NCBI GenBank assembly: GCA_038380435.1
Contig: JAWZYU010000027.1
Coordinates: 1,113,156-1,177,155, forward strand
Length of the DNA: 64,000 nt
Source: Ryuthela nishihirai
Taxonomy: Eukaryota > Arthropoda > Arachnida > Araneae > Heptathelidae
Direction of reading: 5' to 3'
The position numbers and the translations under genes are program-made. Positions 54,986 through 64,000 of the stretch are shown here, piece after piece; the first letter of the stretch is position 1; each line of letters begins with the position of its first letter. A model generated the notes under the pieces. That model did not search any database. It worked only from the letters and a program-made list of their open reading frames with translations, and was not told where the DNA came from.

Positions 54986-55068
54986 CTCATCAGCTGTTAC
55001 ATCTCTAGAACCAGGACACTTTGTTACCACAAATTCATGGCATCGCTTGTGTACCACACATGTGCAAA
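54986..55068 (-). CDS. Novel protein kinase C (epsilon/Pkc98E type), exon for C1A C-terminal half and linker
   Basis: Minus-strand exon of 83 nt. The acceptor is TTTTTGTTAG (AG at 55070-55069) and the donor GTAAAA (GT at 54985-54984). The first two bases complete the Val codon begun in the micro-exon, followed by 27 codons starting [12 protein letters not shown]. It supplies the second half of the C1A zinc signature, C-x2-C-x4-H-x2-C-x7-C, spanning the exon junction (C-Q-V-C, then His, Cys, Cys), and then a short linker ([10 protein letters not shown]) towards C1B. It ends in phase 0. The upstream intron is 8,129 nt and the downstream intron 29,113 nt. CVVHKRCHE is highly characteristic of epsilon/eta-type novel PKCs. 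The reading frame shows no stop or frameshift, in contrast to all surrounding transposon debris, so the gene is probably functional. Confidence 0.92.
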
Positions 55069-55074
55069 CTAACA

Positions 55075-55518
55075 AAAAAAGAAAAAAAAAACATATAAAC
55101 AATTAAAACTCAATTCACTGTTTAAAAAGCTGAAATTTATGTTGATATTAAAACTTTTACAACAAATCATGAAGAACGTTCTTAGGAAAATAAGAACTAG
55201 TATTACCTAAAATAAATTGACTAGTTATTACCCTTCCACAGCTCAGCTTGCAAAACTGGTTTTACATCCAGAGACCCAGCATTTTTTCACTATAAATCTG
55301 GATTTTCTTAAAATATTTAACAAAACTAGAGCGCATATCATCTCTGGCACATACGAGAATCTCATTTTCAAAGAGAATGGAGTTTTTCCTTTACCTACTG
55401 TTTCATTCCTTAAAAGTTTCAATTTGAGTTAGTGGATGATGGGGAAAATGCAAATAGTATTTTATAAGCAATTATACAACATAAACGTATTTGTCTTTTA
55501 ATTCTAAAATCTAAAAAT
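55075..55518. other. Intron sequence upstream of the C1A exon, nothing recognised
   Basis: AT-rich, with an A-rich run at about 55070-55092, which on the minus strand forms the pyrimidine tract of the exon at 54986-55068. Confidence 0.5.
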
Positions 55519-55519
55519 T

Positions 55520-55809
55520 TGCCAGATCACAAGGACCCCACTGGACAGCTGTTAGGTGACAGATGGCAGCCATCAAGGACATCTGTCATGTTCTTTGATG
55601 TGACAGGGTATGGCTCTCCTGCACACAGGGCCATGGCTTGTCCCATCCAATGGACATTGGCCTTTCCAAGCCCATTGGTGTCCCCTACTGACCAAGGCAG
55701 GAAGGGTGTTTTGCATAGATAAATCTCAATGCTGGCCCAGGCAGGACTTGAACCTGGGCACTGCAGATTACGAGCCAAGAGCACTAAAGACTGAGCCACC
55801 CTCACCCTT
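55520..55809 (-). repeat. SINE-1, copy g (3'-truncated)
   Basis: Begins in the body (GCCAGATCACAAGGACCC) and keeps the tRNA-like head complement (GGACTTGAACCTGGGCACTG, GACTGAGCCACC). Confidence 0.88.
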
Positions 55810-55814
55810 TTTTT

Positions 55815-56034
55815 TTTATTGGAAAATGAAGAAATAGTAAAGGAAAGATTATCATATAACCCAATGCAATGTTAAATAACATATCTGCAACAACTTGTAA
55901 GCTGGCCATCAAATGTAGCATAACTCCATGAGATCATTAGTAATCTATTGATTAAGCAACTGAAAGATTGATAATTTATGCAAATAAAATAATTCTACAA
56001 AAATTAAAACTACAGTTAAATTATAAAAAAGTAA
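55815..56034. other. Nothing recognised
   Basis: AT-rich spacer. Confidence 0.4.
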
Positions 56035-56560
56035 GTTCTACAGGCATTATCAAACCAACTTTGGAGGAAGTCTTACCAATGCAGATGGTTTCAGCCTTTA
56101 GTGGGGGGAGAACAGGTTTTTGCCCCATGCCTGTGATTAGGAAACTGTTTGATATTGTCAATACTTCCACTCTCAATAAACATAGTTTCTTTAAACATCC
56201 AACTAACCATTCACTCTACAGGTATTTGGAATGTGAAGACACTGCACAGAGATTTTCTTGAGGTCCTCACAAAGAATACCATTATTATAATCTAGATATT
56301 CTCAGCTTGCAAGAGACCATGTGGGCAGATAAAAGTCAGACACTTAAAAATAATCTTAAATTTCTCTTTTTGGGAGGGAAGATGGAAAGCATATTTATGT
56401 AAGAAAAATCTGCAGCCTTCAAGGAGGGACAATGGAAAGCATCTTTAACACATTTGCTTCTCAGCAGACACACTAGTGATACTTTTCTAGGATATGAATG
56501 CTTTAATGTAGTTTTTTACAACTAAATTTAAAACAAGCATTAACCTTTATGCTATCACGA
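56035..56560 (+). mobile_element. RTE LINE 5' fragment
   Basis: Matches about 19550-20010 of the intact copy: TGGAGGAAGTCTTACCAATG, the MVSAFSGGRTGFCPMPVIRK start, CTTAAAAATAATCTTAAATT, GGATATGAATGCTTTAATG. It ends in the endonuclease region. Confidence 0.8.
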
Positions 56561-57779
56561 CTAATAAAATCAAACAACTTATAAAATCAAGTTCACAAAC
56601 CCTACTTTATGGCATAAGCTCATCTTTAGTACCATAAAAAAATTAAACTTTTTAATAAATATTAAAGTTTGAACTAACATTTTTATTTATATAATATATG
56701 TTAAAAAAATATAAAATATATTATATGTTAAAAAAAAAATCTCAGAGCTTCTAAAAAAATGCTAATTTTTTCAATTTATTCCCCAATTTGAAGTCTCAGG
56801 AAATAAAAAGCCCTTTCTCTTGTGCAAAGCTGCTATTAGCACAGCCTAGATGATGGCAAAACTGTAGCTGCTGTTCTATATTTAGAACAGTCCGCAACTA
56901 GCTGGCTCAGAGCTTCAGCAAGTTAATCGTGTTATTTTATAAACATCCAATCAGCTGTGTTCTCAATAAAATGAAGTCAGATAAACTACAAAAAACCACA
57001 CTATCTAAAGTAATCACTGAAAACAATCTACCTACCAATTTTCACTCAGATAAAATTATATCACCACCTACCAAATTCCATCTAGCCCTCGCAGATATAT
57101 ATTAATGTAAATATTTTACATTAATGTAAAATTAATTGAACTCTGTAACACATCCATTGTCCCCCTTCCCCCAGTGTCTGATTCTCAGGGGATATAACCT
57201 ACAACTTGGAAATACCATGCCCCCCCTAAACACACTCCCATTTCTCATCACTGACCAAGTTCCAACCTGCATTAACACACATATCCCCAAACCTTCAAAA
57301 AACTATCATAATGCATACTAAGAATAGGCAATTAAAACATCCCCTCCCACACACACAATTCCCTATATCCCTACTGATATAAAACCCATTATTCATGTCC
57401 TCACTAACATTTATTTTTAACCCCACAATTGCTTACAAAATTTACAAAGTTAGTTAATATCCCCCTCATTATACTTCCAATGCAATGCACATGAAATCAA
57501 AGGCATTTTTAATCGCACAATTAAAATGACCTTCTTTCTCAGAAATTAATTAAAAATAGCTTCAGCGAGCCTAACGTCACCACATAGTGTCACTTTACTG
57601 CAGACAGAGCGCTGTCCTTGCTCCGAAAAGCTTCTGAGTTTTCTCCTAAAAACTGTTAACAAACCTCAGATAAGACTTTTTGCCCTATTTTTTAACCCCT
57701 TCCTGTCATTAATCTGTCCAACAAAAATTTTCCCCTTAATGAACTGGCTGCTTAAGAACATGGCCCTAAATTCAGCCCT

Positions 57780-59650
57780 TTTCTTAGAAAATTGGGCATA
57801 AAAGAAATCATCGCCAAAATTGAAAATATTATTAACAATGCACAAGGACATCTGGAAGAGCATAAAATTAATGCTAGACAGAAAGTCTTCAAAATTCATA
57901 AACTCCCAACAAAAGTCTCCAACCTAGTCAGAAAGAAATTTCTCATACATGAATATTTTCAGGCCATAAAAAAACGTTAGAAATAACCCCAACATTGTTA
58001 TTACTTTAGACGACAAAACACATCAGTTTGTTATAATGGACTAAAATGCCAAAGTTATGGACTTTATAAATAGTTCCCACTGTAACAATCTAAATGCTGA
58101 CCCTAGCATCAAAAACAAGGTTTGCAAGCTAAAAGAAATTTTATTATTTATTAAGCATTAAGAAACATGCACATTAAGAACATTAAAAACTTACGCATTA
58201 AGAAGAGTGCAGTGCCATCCAACTGTCAGGAACCGCGAATGTTCGCCCAGTGCAAAGTGCACAAAGATAATAACCCCATCTGGCTGCTATTGTGCAAAAG
58301 ATCATCCCGAACCTTCTTTCTTGAAAACAATGTCAAAATTTTTGTTCAGCTTCATTTGTCATGTCCCATTTTCCGTAAAGTTGATGGCAAAATTTCTCAA
58401 CAGACTCAAGGATCTGTCCATTCCACCCAACAGCAAATTAGTCACATCTGACGAGTCTCCTTATTCACATCCACTCCAGTTTTTGATGCTGTCATGCTAT
58501 TTTGGACAAAAATTATTGAAGCGCAAAAATTTTCCCTTCCTGAAATCAATGCCATTTATGAGACTCTAAAACTGTCACTGAAAACAACTATTTCCAGTTT
58601 GGCAACCAAATCTACAGGCAGAACTCAGAGGCCTCCATGAGCTCACACCTTTCTGACATCCTATCTGAGATTGTCCTTCATCTTGGCAAAATTATTCAAC
58701 TTGGAAGCAATTTTACCCATCTTCTGGTGTCGCTATGCTGACAACATATTTTTAAGTTGGAATGGCAGCAATGAGCAATTAAACTGCCTCATTAATTCTG
58801 CCAACATCATCTACCCTACGATACATTTTAAAAAGGGAGGAGGAAAATAGCAGTTCCATAACCTATTTAGATGTTTTCATCCAAAAAGATGACGCGAGAA
58901 CCTTGATGACATCAGTACTCTGAAAGCCCACCCATGTCCCCCTCCGTCATACATACAGACTCATGCACCCCATGGGCGTACAAAATTGCAGCCTTCCATT
59001 CCCTCACCCATAGGGTCTTTCACTGTATCTTCAAATGAGCAGTTGCTCAAAAAAGAAATTTGAAAGATCCATTCCATTGCTGTGTCCCATGACTACAACC
59101 CAACAACAATAGAAAAGCTAGTCAATAATTATAGAAATGAAAACAAAAGAGATTAGGCTCTCCTTCCAATCACCGACTCTGAACGTGCAACCTTTGATGA
59201 ACCTATATCTTACGTTCCTGGCCTATGTGAATCAGTCTGAAAGTTACTCAGAGCCCAAAATATCAAAACTGCTTTCAGTCCAGCTCCAAATCTGAAGAAA
59301 ATTATCGAAAGAGACAGAGCCAAATTTAGCCTACTTTAAAAAACGGGCATATACCATTTCCTCTACATTTGCCAGATAATTCCGTTGTCTACTACATAGG
59401 AAAAACCATACGTTCTCTACAACAAAGGTTCACAGAGCATCAAACAGATGTCAGCTAAAACAAGTTAATGACAGCCGCTGCCAAGCTAGCAGTACAACAC
59501 ACGGCAACAATAGACTGGAAGCATGCTACACTGCTTGCACGTGCATCCACTTTCTAAGAAACCATACTCCTCAAGACTATTGAAATAATAACCTCGCCTG
59601 TCCCCACCTGCAACTGAGACACGAATCTCTCTTCGCAACATGTAGAAAGA
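57780..59650 (+). pseudogene. Penelope-like reverse transcriptase with GIY-YIG endonuclease
   Basis: Reconstructed only as separate blocks. IVITLDDKTHQFVIMD is at about 57987-58040, near the RT start. VHKDNNPIWLL (58249-58280) corresponds to the LPKIHK..P.RPI position. SFILAKLFNLEAILPIFWCR precedes YADNIFLSW (about 58735-58765), equivalent to the catalytic RYVDD.F. YLDVFIQKDD is at about 58865-58895. The downstream block VVYYIGKTIRSLQQRFTEHQ (about 59385-59445) is a GIY-YIG nuclease start, with LLKTIEIITSP further on. Stops and shifts occur throughout. Confidence 0.78.
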
Positions 59651-59999
59651 AGCTCTAAACAGCCCTAACATCACCACATACTGTCATTTCACTGAAGACA
59701 GAGCACTGTCCTTGCTCCAGAAAGCTTCCAAGTTTTCTCCTAAAAACTTTTAACCTGCAAATTGTTTGAAGGATAAACTTAAAAATTTTGTTGCTCAATG
59801 ATAGCGAATTTTAAGTTGTTTTGAATTTTTTAATCTATTCACAAAATGAAGCTTTCCTTGAGACTTGCTAATCATGAAGAGTTCCCATAACCATACACCC
59901 TCTTTCCAACTTCCTTTACTTGCAGATCATATTATGGCCACACACACATCTGCAGGCCACTCCAAACCTCAGAGCTGAACTACTGACAATGCAATTTAT

Positions 60000-60235
60000 G
60001 GCACCCCATCCCTCCCCATGCTCAAAAACCAACTGCCTCTCATGCAATATCTAAAGTTGCTCACTTCCCTGATAATGTACCCAAAATAAGGGCGTGGAAC
60101 ACGAGTCAGGGAACTCAAAGTTTTTAAGCACTCTACGCTACTAAAAGTATTATTGGTTACAAACAAATTATCAGCATCCATCATCGCCTTCTCTAACTCT
60201 ACTAAGACATCACTTGCTGGCAAGGATATCAAAGT
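60000..60235 (-). other. Open stretch of unknown meaning
   Basis: The minus strand is open for 78 codons (60232 to 59996; MISLPASDVLVELEKAMMDA at the start). It resembles no family I know and lies within the Penelope-associated region. It lacks splice or homology support as a host exon. Confidence 0.15.
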
Positions 60236-60939
60236 TTAAACCTGTCAGTCACAAGCATTCCAGAAGTTCCTCTTATTACCCATCCTCTGTGGTACGGTAC
60301 GTAAATTTCTGCTTAATAACTTTTAATACTTGATAGCACAGAACATTTGTTGAAGTGCTTAAAAACATCTAACAGTGTCATAGAGAATTAAAGATTTCAA
60401 CTTAATTCTTTTACTATTTTTGCATTTCTAATTATTTTTTATCCATTATTCAAAATCTTTTATGAATGGAATACGAAGAAAAGAAATCAATATTACCTTG
60501 ATCATGTGATAGGCAATGTCATAATAGCATGATATCAATCAGCAAACATCCGATTTTGATTTCGAATTTAGTATGCATTTTAGGCTGTACAGATTGGATA
60601 TTTCAAAAAGTACCAGTGTTTTTGCATTTTCTTTTGCTGATGAAATACAGTTGTTAAAAGATAAAATACTTTTATCACATATGATGATTAATCATAATGG
60701 ATATTAGCTGAACAGGAAAATCATGAGTTTTTTCTAAATTACAATATTTCCTTGACTCTGAGAGTGATTCAGATGAATTCTGACTTTTCTCAGATTCTAA
60801 ATGGGGATATCAATTTTAACTACTTCTAGAATTATTTATACTGTGCTTCTCAAATATAAACTGCAATTGGAAAGAATGATTATTTGAAGCTTGATTGAAA
60901 TTAAATCATTAGGCATCCGCAATTTAAAATAGTAGCAAC

Positions 60940-62045
60940 TTTAAGAAACATCTGATTAGGATATTATAACAAAAAAATTAACTTTTAAATGATAGGAATT
61001 TTTAGTACTGTTTATAGTTAAATCAAAGAAATTTCAATAACTGGATTCAGAATTTGTAATTTTTTTTCTTATTTTTTGTAAAGTGCAACTTTTCCTTAAT
61101 AGCCAGTACATAATGCAAACTGATCTGGAAGGATTTAATCTCAAATTTCAGATGTTAAAATAAACTATATTTACTTGAAAATTTTTATTTAATGTCACCA
61201 CAGTTCTTTTATCCCTTTTCAGTTATTTGTTTTCAAATTTTTATTTAAATAATTTTGTTTTAAGGCAAAATATATTTTTATAACAATGCTACCTTAAGAG
61301 TTTGCCGATAAGGACAAAAATCAGCATTGTATGTTGTTTGCATAAATGACCAAATAATTCTGTAAAAAATAAATATTTAAGTAATGATAGAAATATTATG
61401 GATTATATATATTAAAGTAGTGAAATACTTCAAAAAATATGGCAAAATTAAAATTTTTAAAAAATTTTACTGAATTTAAAATGCAAAAATTACAATGAAA
61501 CCTTGCAATTTTCTTTAAAAATGCTTATAAAATTTTACTTACCTGTCTCTTTTTTAATTTTATCACTTTCTTAACTCCAATTAAATGTTCTTTCTTTTGG
61601 TATATAACACAGCATATTTCTGTAAATTGGTTGTTTTTTTAAATTCTAAAGCTGACTTATTTGACTGGTGAAAAGCCTGGACTTTCCTCAAAGTATATTT
61701 TTGTGAAAATAATTTAAAAAAAGAGTAATTTTCTTCATTTAAGAAAAAAAAATTTTTTTTTTCTTATACATAAATAGCATTTCTATTGATATGTATTAAA
61801 TAATTTTTGCCTATTTTTTAAAATAAACTTTTATTTGTATTGCCAGATGCATTTTTTTCATTAAATTCTTTTAAAAAAGCCCTATCATCTTTCTCTTAAA
61901 GTCATCTTTCTCTTAAATATTTTATTTTCAGAAAATCCCAAAATAAATGATGATTAATTTGGCATACAACACACCATAATTCTTTTCACTAGTTATTTGG
62001 GAAAAAAAAATTAAAAAATAGCTTCCTCCTATGTTATTTATAAAA
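60940..62045. other. Very AT-rich intron sequence
   Basis: Long A/T runs. 61646-61705 (repeat E copy 2) resembles 34015-34090: TTCTAAAGCTGACTTATTTG and AAAAGCCTGGACTTTCCTCA. Nothing else recognised. Confidence 0.45.
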
Positions 62046-62049
62046 AGTA

Positions 62050-62720
62050 GAAAATAAACCTAAAGCATATCAATGGTACAATCAGAGTTCTACACAGATT
62101 TTTCCCATCTGTGTAGAACAATTTCTGCATTGCCCTTAGTTCCATTGTCCGACATTCTGGAGCCTGTGAATGATTATCTTGGAGGACTATTCTATTTGAA
62201 GTGCCGCAGAACAAGGCAATGCCATTTACCTGCCACACTGACCAGATATCCAAACTAATTTGCACAAAGGGGCTCATCTTTTCTCTAATGTGAAGCAGAA
62301 AAAGCGGCTGTCAACCACACAAGGAATGATGCATCTGGCACCAAGTCGGGGAATCACACACAACAACACAGGATGCCCCAGGGAAACCCTCTGGACTGCT
62401 GCTCGATAGTTCCCATGAATGGACAGAAAGAGGACAGTCATGTAGTTTTGGAACAATGGCATTGCAGCAAAAAATGGTCAGATTTTCGTTCCTTACCACT
62501 CATCCACCCCCTTTGCAGAGAGAAATATGGGGCCAATGAAACACTGGATAGCTGCCCTTTGTGTGCAAGAGAGCAAGGAGCAGAGAAGGTGGACGGAGCA
62601 CAGCAGTCTTGGTAAGGAGCAGGATGCTTTCTTTAGGCATGGAATGCTTGATAGGGTATAGCTGAGTGAATTAGGAGATTCAATGAAAGATACTCTCAAC
62701 GCATTTGCTGCACTTCGTGC
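62050..62720. other. GC-richer unrecognised segment with a hairpin
   Basis: Distinctly less AT-rich than both sides, non-repetitive within the window. The 13-bp perfect inverted repeat GTTCTACACAGAT / ATCTGTGTAGAAC lies at 62087-62119. A plus-strand 80-codon open stretch at 62373-62615 has LCREKYGANETLDSCPLCAR, but no splice or homology evidence. It could be an unknown element, or an unrecognised conserved element in the intron. Confidence 0.4.
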
Positions 62721-62724
62721 AAAC

Positions 62725-63195
62725 TACAAAGTGATGCAAGTTATTATTACTTCCAATATGAAGTAAGATGTTTGTTTAAAAATTCATGAATGAATTAATT
62801 GTGATGTGATTTGAAATAGCACTAAGAATGTTGAAAATAAATCTGCTATTTAAACTATTGTCTACATTAGTTTATTCACATTTCTCCTTGTGTGTGAGGT
62901 TGGCCTTAAGCCTCCAGCCAGATGTTAGGAGAGGTTTAATTATTGCCCGAGTTTTTCACCACACTGATAATTTTGTAACATCTTATTGTAGTATTTTAAA
63001 AAGGGCAACGCAATATATGGAAAATGATCGTGGCCAAATTAATACAAAATGGGAGGATGGCAAATTTATACAGGCTTGTGGAACTGGATTTTCAAGGTTA
63101 TGGTAACATAAAGGTTAAACCTAGTTATTCAGTTAAAAAAAAGACAATCTAATGTTCTATCCAATTCACTTTAAAAAAAAATCAAAATTATATTT
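62725..63195. other. Intron sequence, nothing recognised
   Basis: Lies between the unrecognised GC-richer segment and the 32-nt exon. Confidence 0.5.
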
Positions 63196-63197
63196 AC

Positions 63198-63229
63198 CTT
63201 GACACTGGTAACCTTGCTTGCCAAGACCC
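63198..63229 (-). CDS. Novel protein kinase C (epsilon/Pkc98E type), 32-nt micro-exon in C1A
   Basis: Minus-strand exon read from a TTTTCAG acceptor (AG at 63231-63230) to a GTAAAT donor (GT at 63197-63196). It encodes GLGKQGYQCQ with split codons at both ends: its first base completes a probable Trp codon (W-G-L-G) and its last G begins a Val codon finished by the next exon. C1 domains bind diacylglycerol/phorbol ester and bring PKC to membranes; this is the middle of C1A, including one zinc-ligand Cys. The match to the WGxxGKQGYQCQ stretch of epsilon-type PKCs and perfect phase continuity with the 54986-55068 exon support it despite its size. From memory, a 32-nt exon at this position occurs in other animal PKC genes. 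The preceding exon (first half of C1A) was not found up to 64000. Confidence 0.88.
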
Positions 63230-63241
63230 CTGAAAATATAT

Positions 63242-64000
63242 ATGAACTTTATTACTTTTCGTTACTGAATATTATAAAAGTACCTTTATATAAGGAAACT
63301 ATACAGAATCATAAAAATATACCATTGCTCATCAGCCGCAGATCACCAAAATGTGAATAAAACAATAATCATTAAAGAAAAATAAGATTTTAATTTATCT
63401 AAATAAGTTAATGTATAAGTTTGGAAAACTCAACATGTAAATACCAAATAATGTCACATAATATATAAAGTGGATACCCTATAAGAGGAGTAAATTTCAA
63501 ATTGAAACACTACATTATCAATCTGGAATAGCCTCACAACACCTTAATAAAAACATTTAAATGATTCAAAATAATGAAGAGCCAATGGAAAGTTGGTTGT
63601 TGTTCATACAATCATGAAGGTGGTCATAATATTTGGTGTCCACCATTCTGCTATCTCAATTCTAGGGTAACAATTCCAAACAACCCAGTTATCAGAAGCC
63701 CTGTTCAAGGGTGTCCTCAAGGTTAAACCTCTCAAGATGATTGAAATATTTACAAGGCTGAACTCTATGTCTTGTGAAGCATCCTTTTACTTTGCATCCC
63801 TTTACCTTCCAGATATAGGCAGGCCCATTTCAAATTGGGTCAAAATCATATAGCCTAAACATAAGAACAATGAAATCACAATCTGTTCCCAGAAAAATCT
63901 AGATTTGCTCTACAATTGAACTGCAAAGATATATTAATCTGGAGAGAGGTGGGAACCTATGCCTAGCCTCATAACATTGTTCAGAAAAGCTGTTCACTTG
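63242..64000. other. Intron sequence upstream of the micro-exon, nothing recognised
   Basis: I looked on the minus strand for the exon with the first half of C1A (motif H..........PTYC.HC) and did not find it. It must be to the right of the window. Moderately AT-rich. Confidence 0.55.

Larger units (their letters stand above)
56600..60940 (+). mobile_element. Penelope-like element with flanking repeats, decayed
   Basis: The coding remnant (57780-59650) is bracketed by two direct copies of a roughly 105-bp segment: 57557-57666 and 59650-59756. Shared blocks are CCTAAC.TCACCACATA.TGTC and TTTTCTCCTAAAAACT. Such terminal repeats (pLTRs) are normal for Penelope-like elements. The outer limits are set by similarity of 56620-56985 and 60440-60935 to the repeat at 45850-46740, so the true element may be shorter and nested in that repeat. 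Confidence 0.6.

Noticed and set aside
39152..55809. Pairing of SINE-1 with the I-type LINE through a shared TTGGTTGTTT-like 3' end
   Set aside because: Only a short, T-rich match; the positions next to it do not agree between copies.
59385..59600. A stand-alone GIY-YIG homing nuclease or bacterial-type gene
   Set aside because: It directly follows a Penelope-like RT and lies between its terminal repeats.
59996..60232. A host exon on the minus strand
   Set aside because: Open by chance length, no family resemblance and no fit to any PKC domain.
62373..62615. A zinc-binding mini-protein (CPLCAR)
   Set aside because: 80 codons only, a single C-x2-C pair, no partner ligands, no splice sites and no homology that I recognise.

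Overview
This is a eukaryotic, animal nuclear window. It is AT-rich, its splice sites are GT-AG, and it is packed with decayed transposons. It contains no prokaryotic operon structure. The diversity of elements (RTE and I-type LINEs, a Penelope-like element with GIY-YIG, a Helitron, Tc1, mariner, Tigger, hAT and three tRNA-derived SINE families) and the protein kinase C exon sequences suggest an arthropod. A chelicerate is my guess only; no marker here settles it.

The one host gene is easy to miss because its exons are only 32-140 nt long. It is a novel-type (epsilon/Pkc98E-like) protein kinase C on the minus strand, running across the whole window. Four consecutive exons are visible: 63198-63229, 54986-55068, 25740-25872 and 1482-1621. 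They join in phase and encode the second half of C1A, the linker, all of C1B and the start of the hinge. The introns between them are about 8.1, 29.1 and 24.1 kb. The 5' exons (C2, first half of C1A) and the kinase-domain exons lie outside the window. Everything else is intronic, mostly transposon fossils.

Layout. 1-945: Helitron helicase remnant. 2.2-2.7 kb: Tigger remnant. 3.4-10.8 kb: three RTE copies, with internal inversions. 10.9-14.3 kb: mariner and hAT remnants. 14.5-18.5 kb: three copies of SINE-1, a Penelope-like fragment, an internally deleted Tigger. 19.2-22.6 kb: an RTE element with an uninterrupted 1003-residue endonuclease/reverse transcriptase ORF, the only intact transposon gene here. 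24.2-25.5 kb: mariner. 26.2-27.2 kb: inverted array of tRNA-like SINE-3 units. 28-38 kb: SINE-1, an RTE copy split by a Tc1 and a SINE-2, an I-type LINE fragment, more RTE, another Tc1. 38.2-45.2 kb: a Tc1 split by a near-complete 5.85-kb I-type LINE with a 13-bp target-site duplication. 45.5-47.4 kb: SINE-1, a Penelope-related dispersed repeat, Tigger. 47.8-51.8 kb: a deleted mariner directly abutting a Tc1 with perfect 25-bp ends, then more Tc1. 52.5-55.8 kb: mariner containing SINE-1, a Tc1, SINE-1. 56-61 kb: an RTE fragment and a decayed Penelope-like element. 61-64 kb: AT-rich intron with one unrecognised GC-richer segment.

The elements do not cooperate as a system. The functional relationships I can infer are the PKC gene itself and the probable mobilisation of SINE-2 by the RTE LINE, based on a shared 3' end. 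I found no convincing novel defence, immune or regulatory system.
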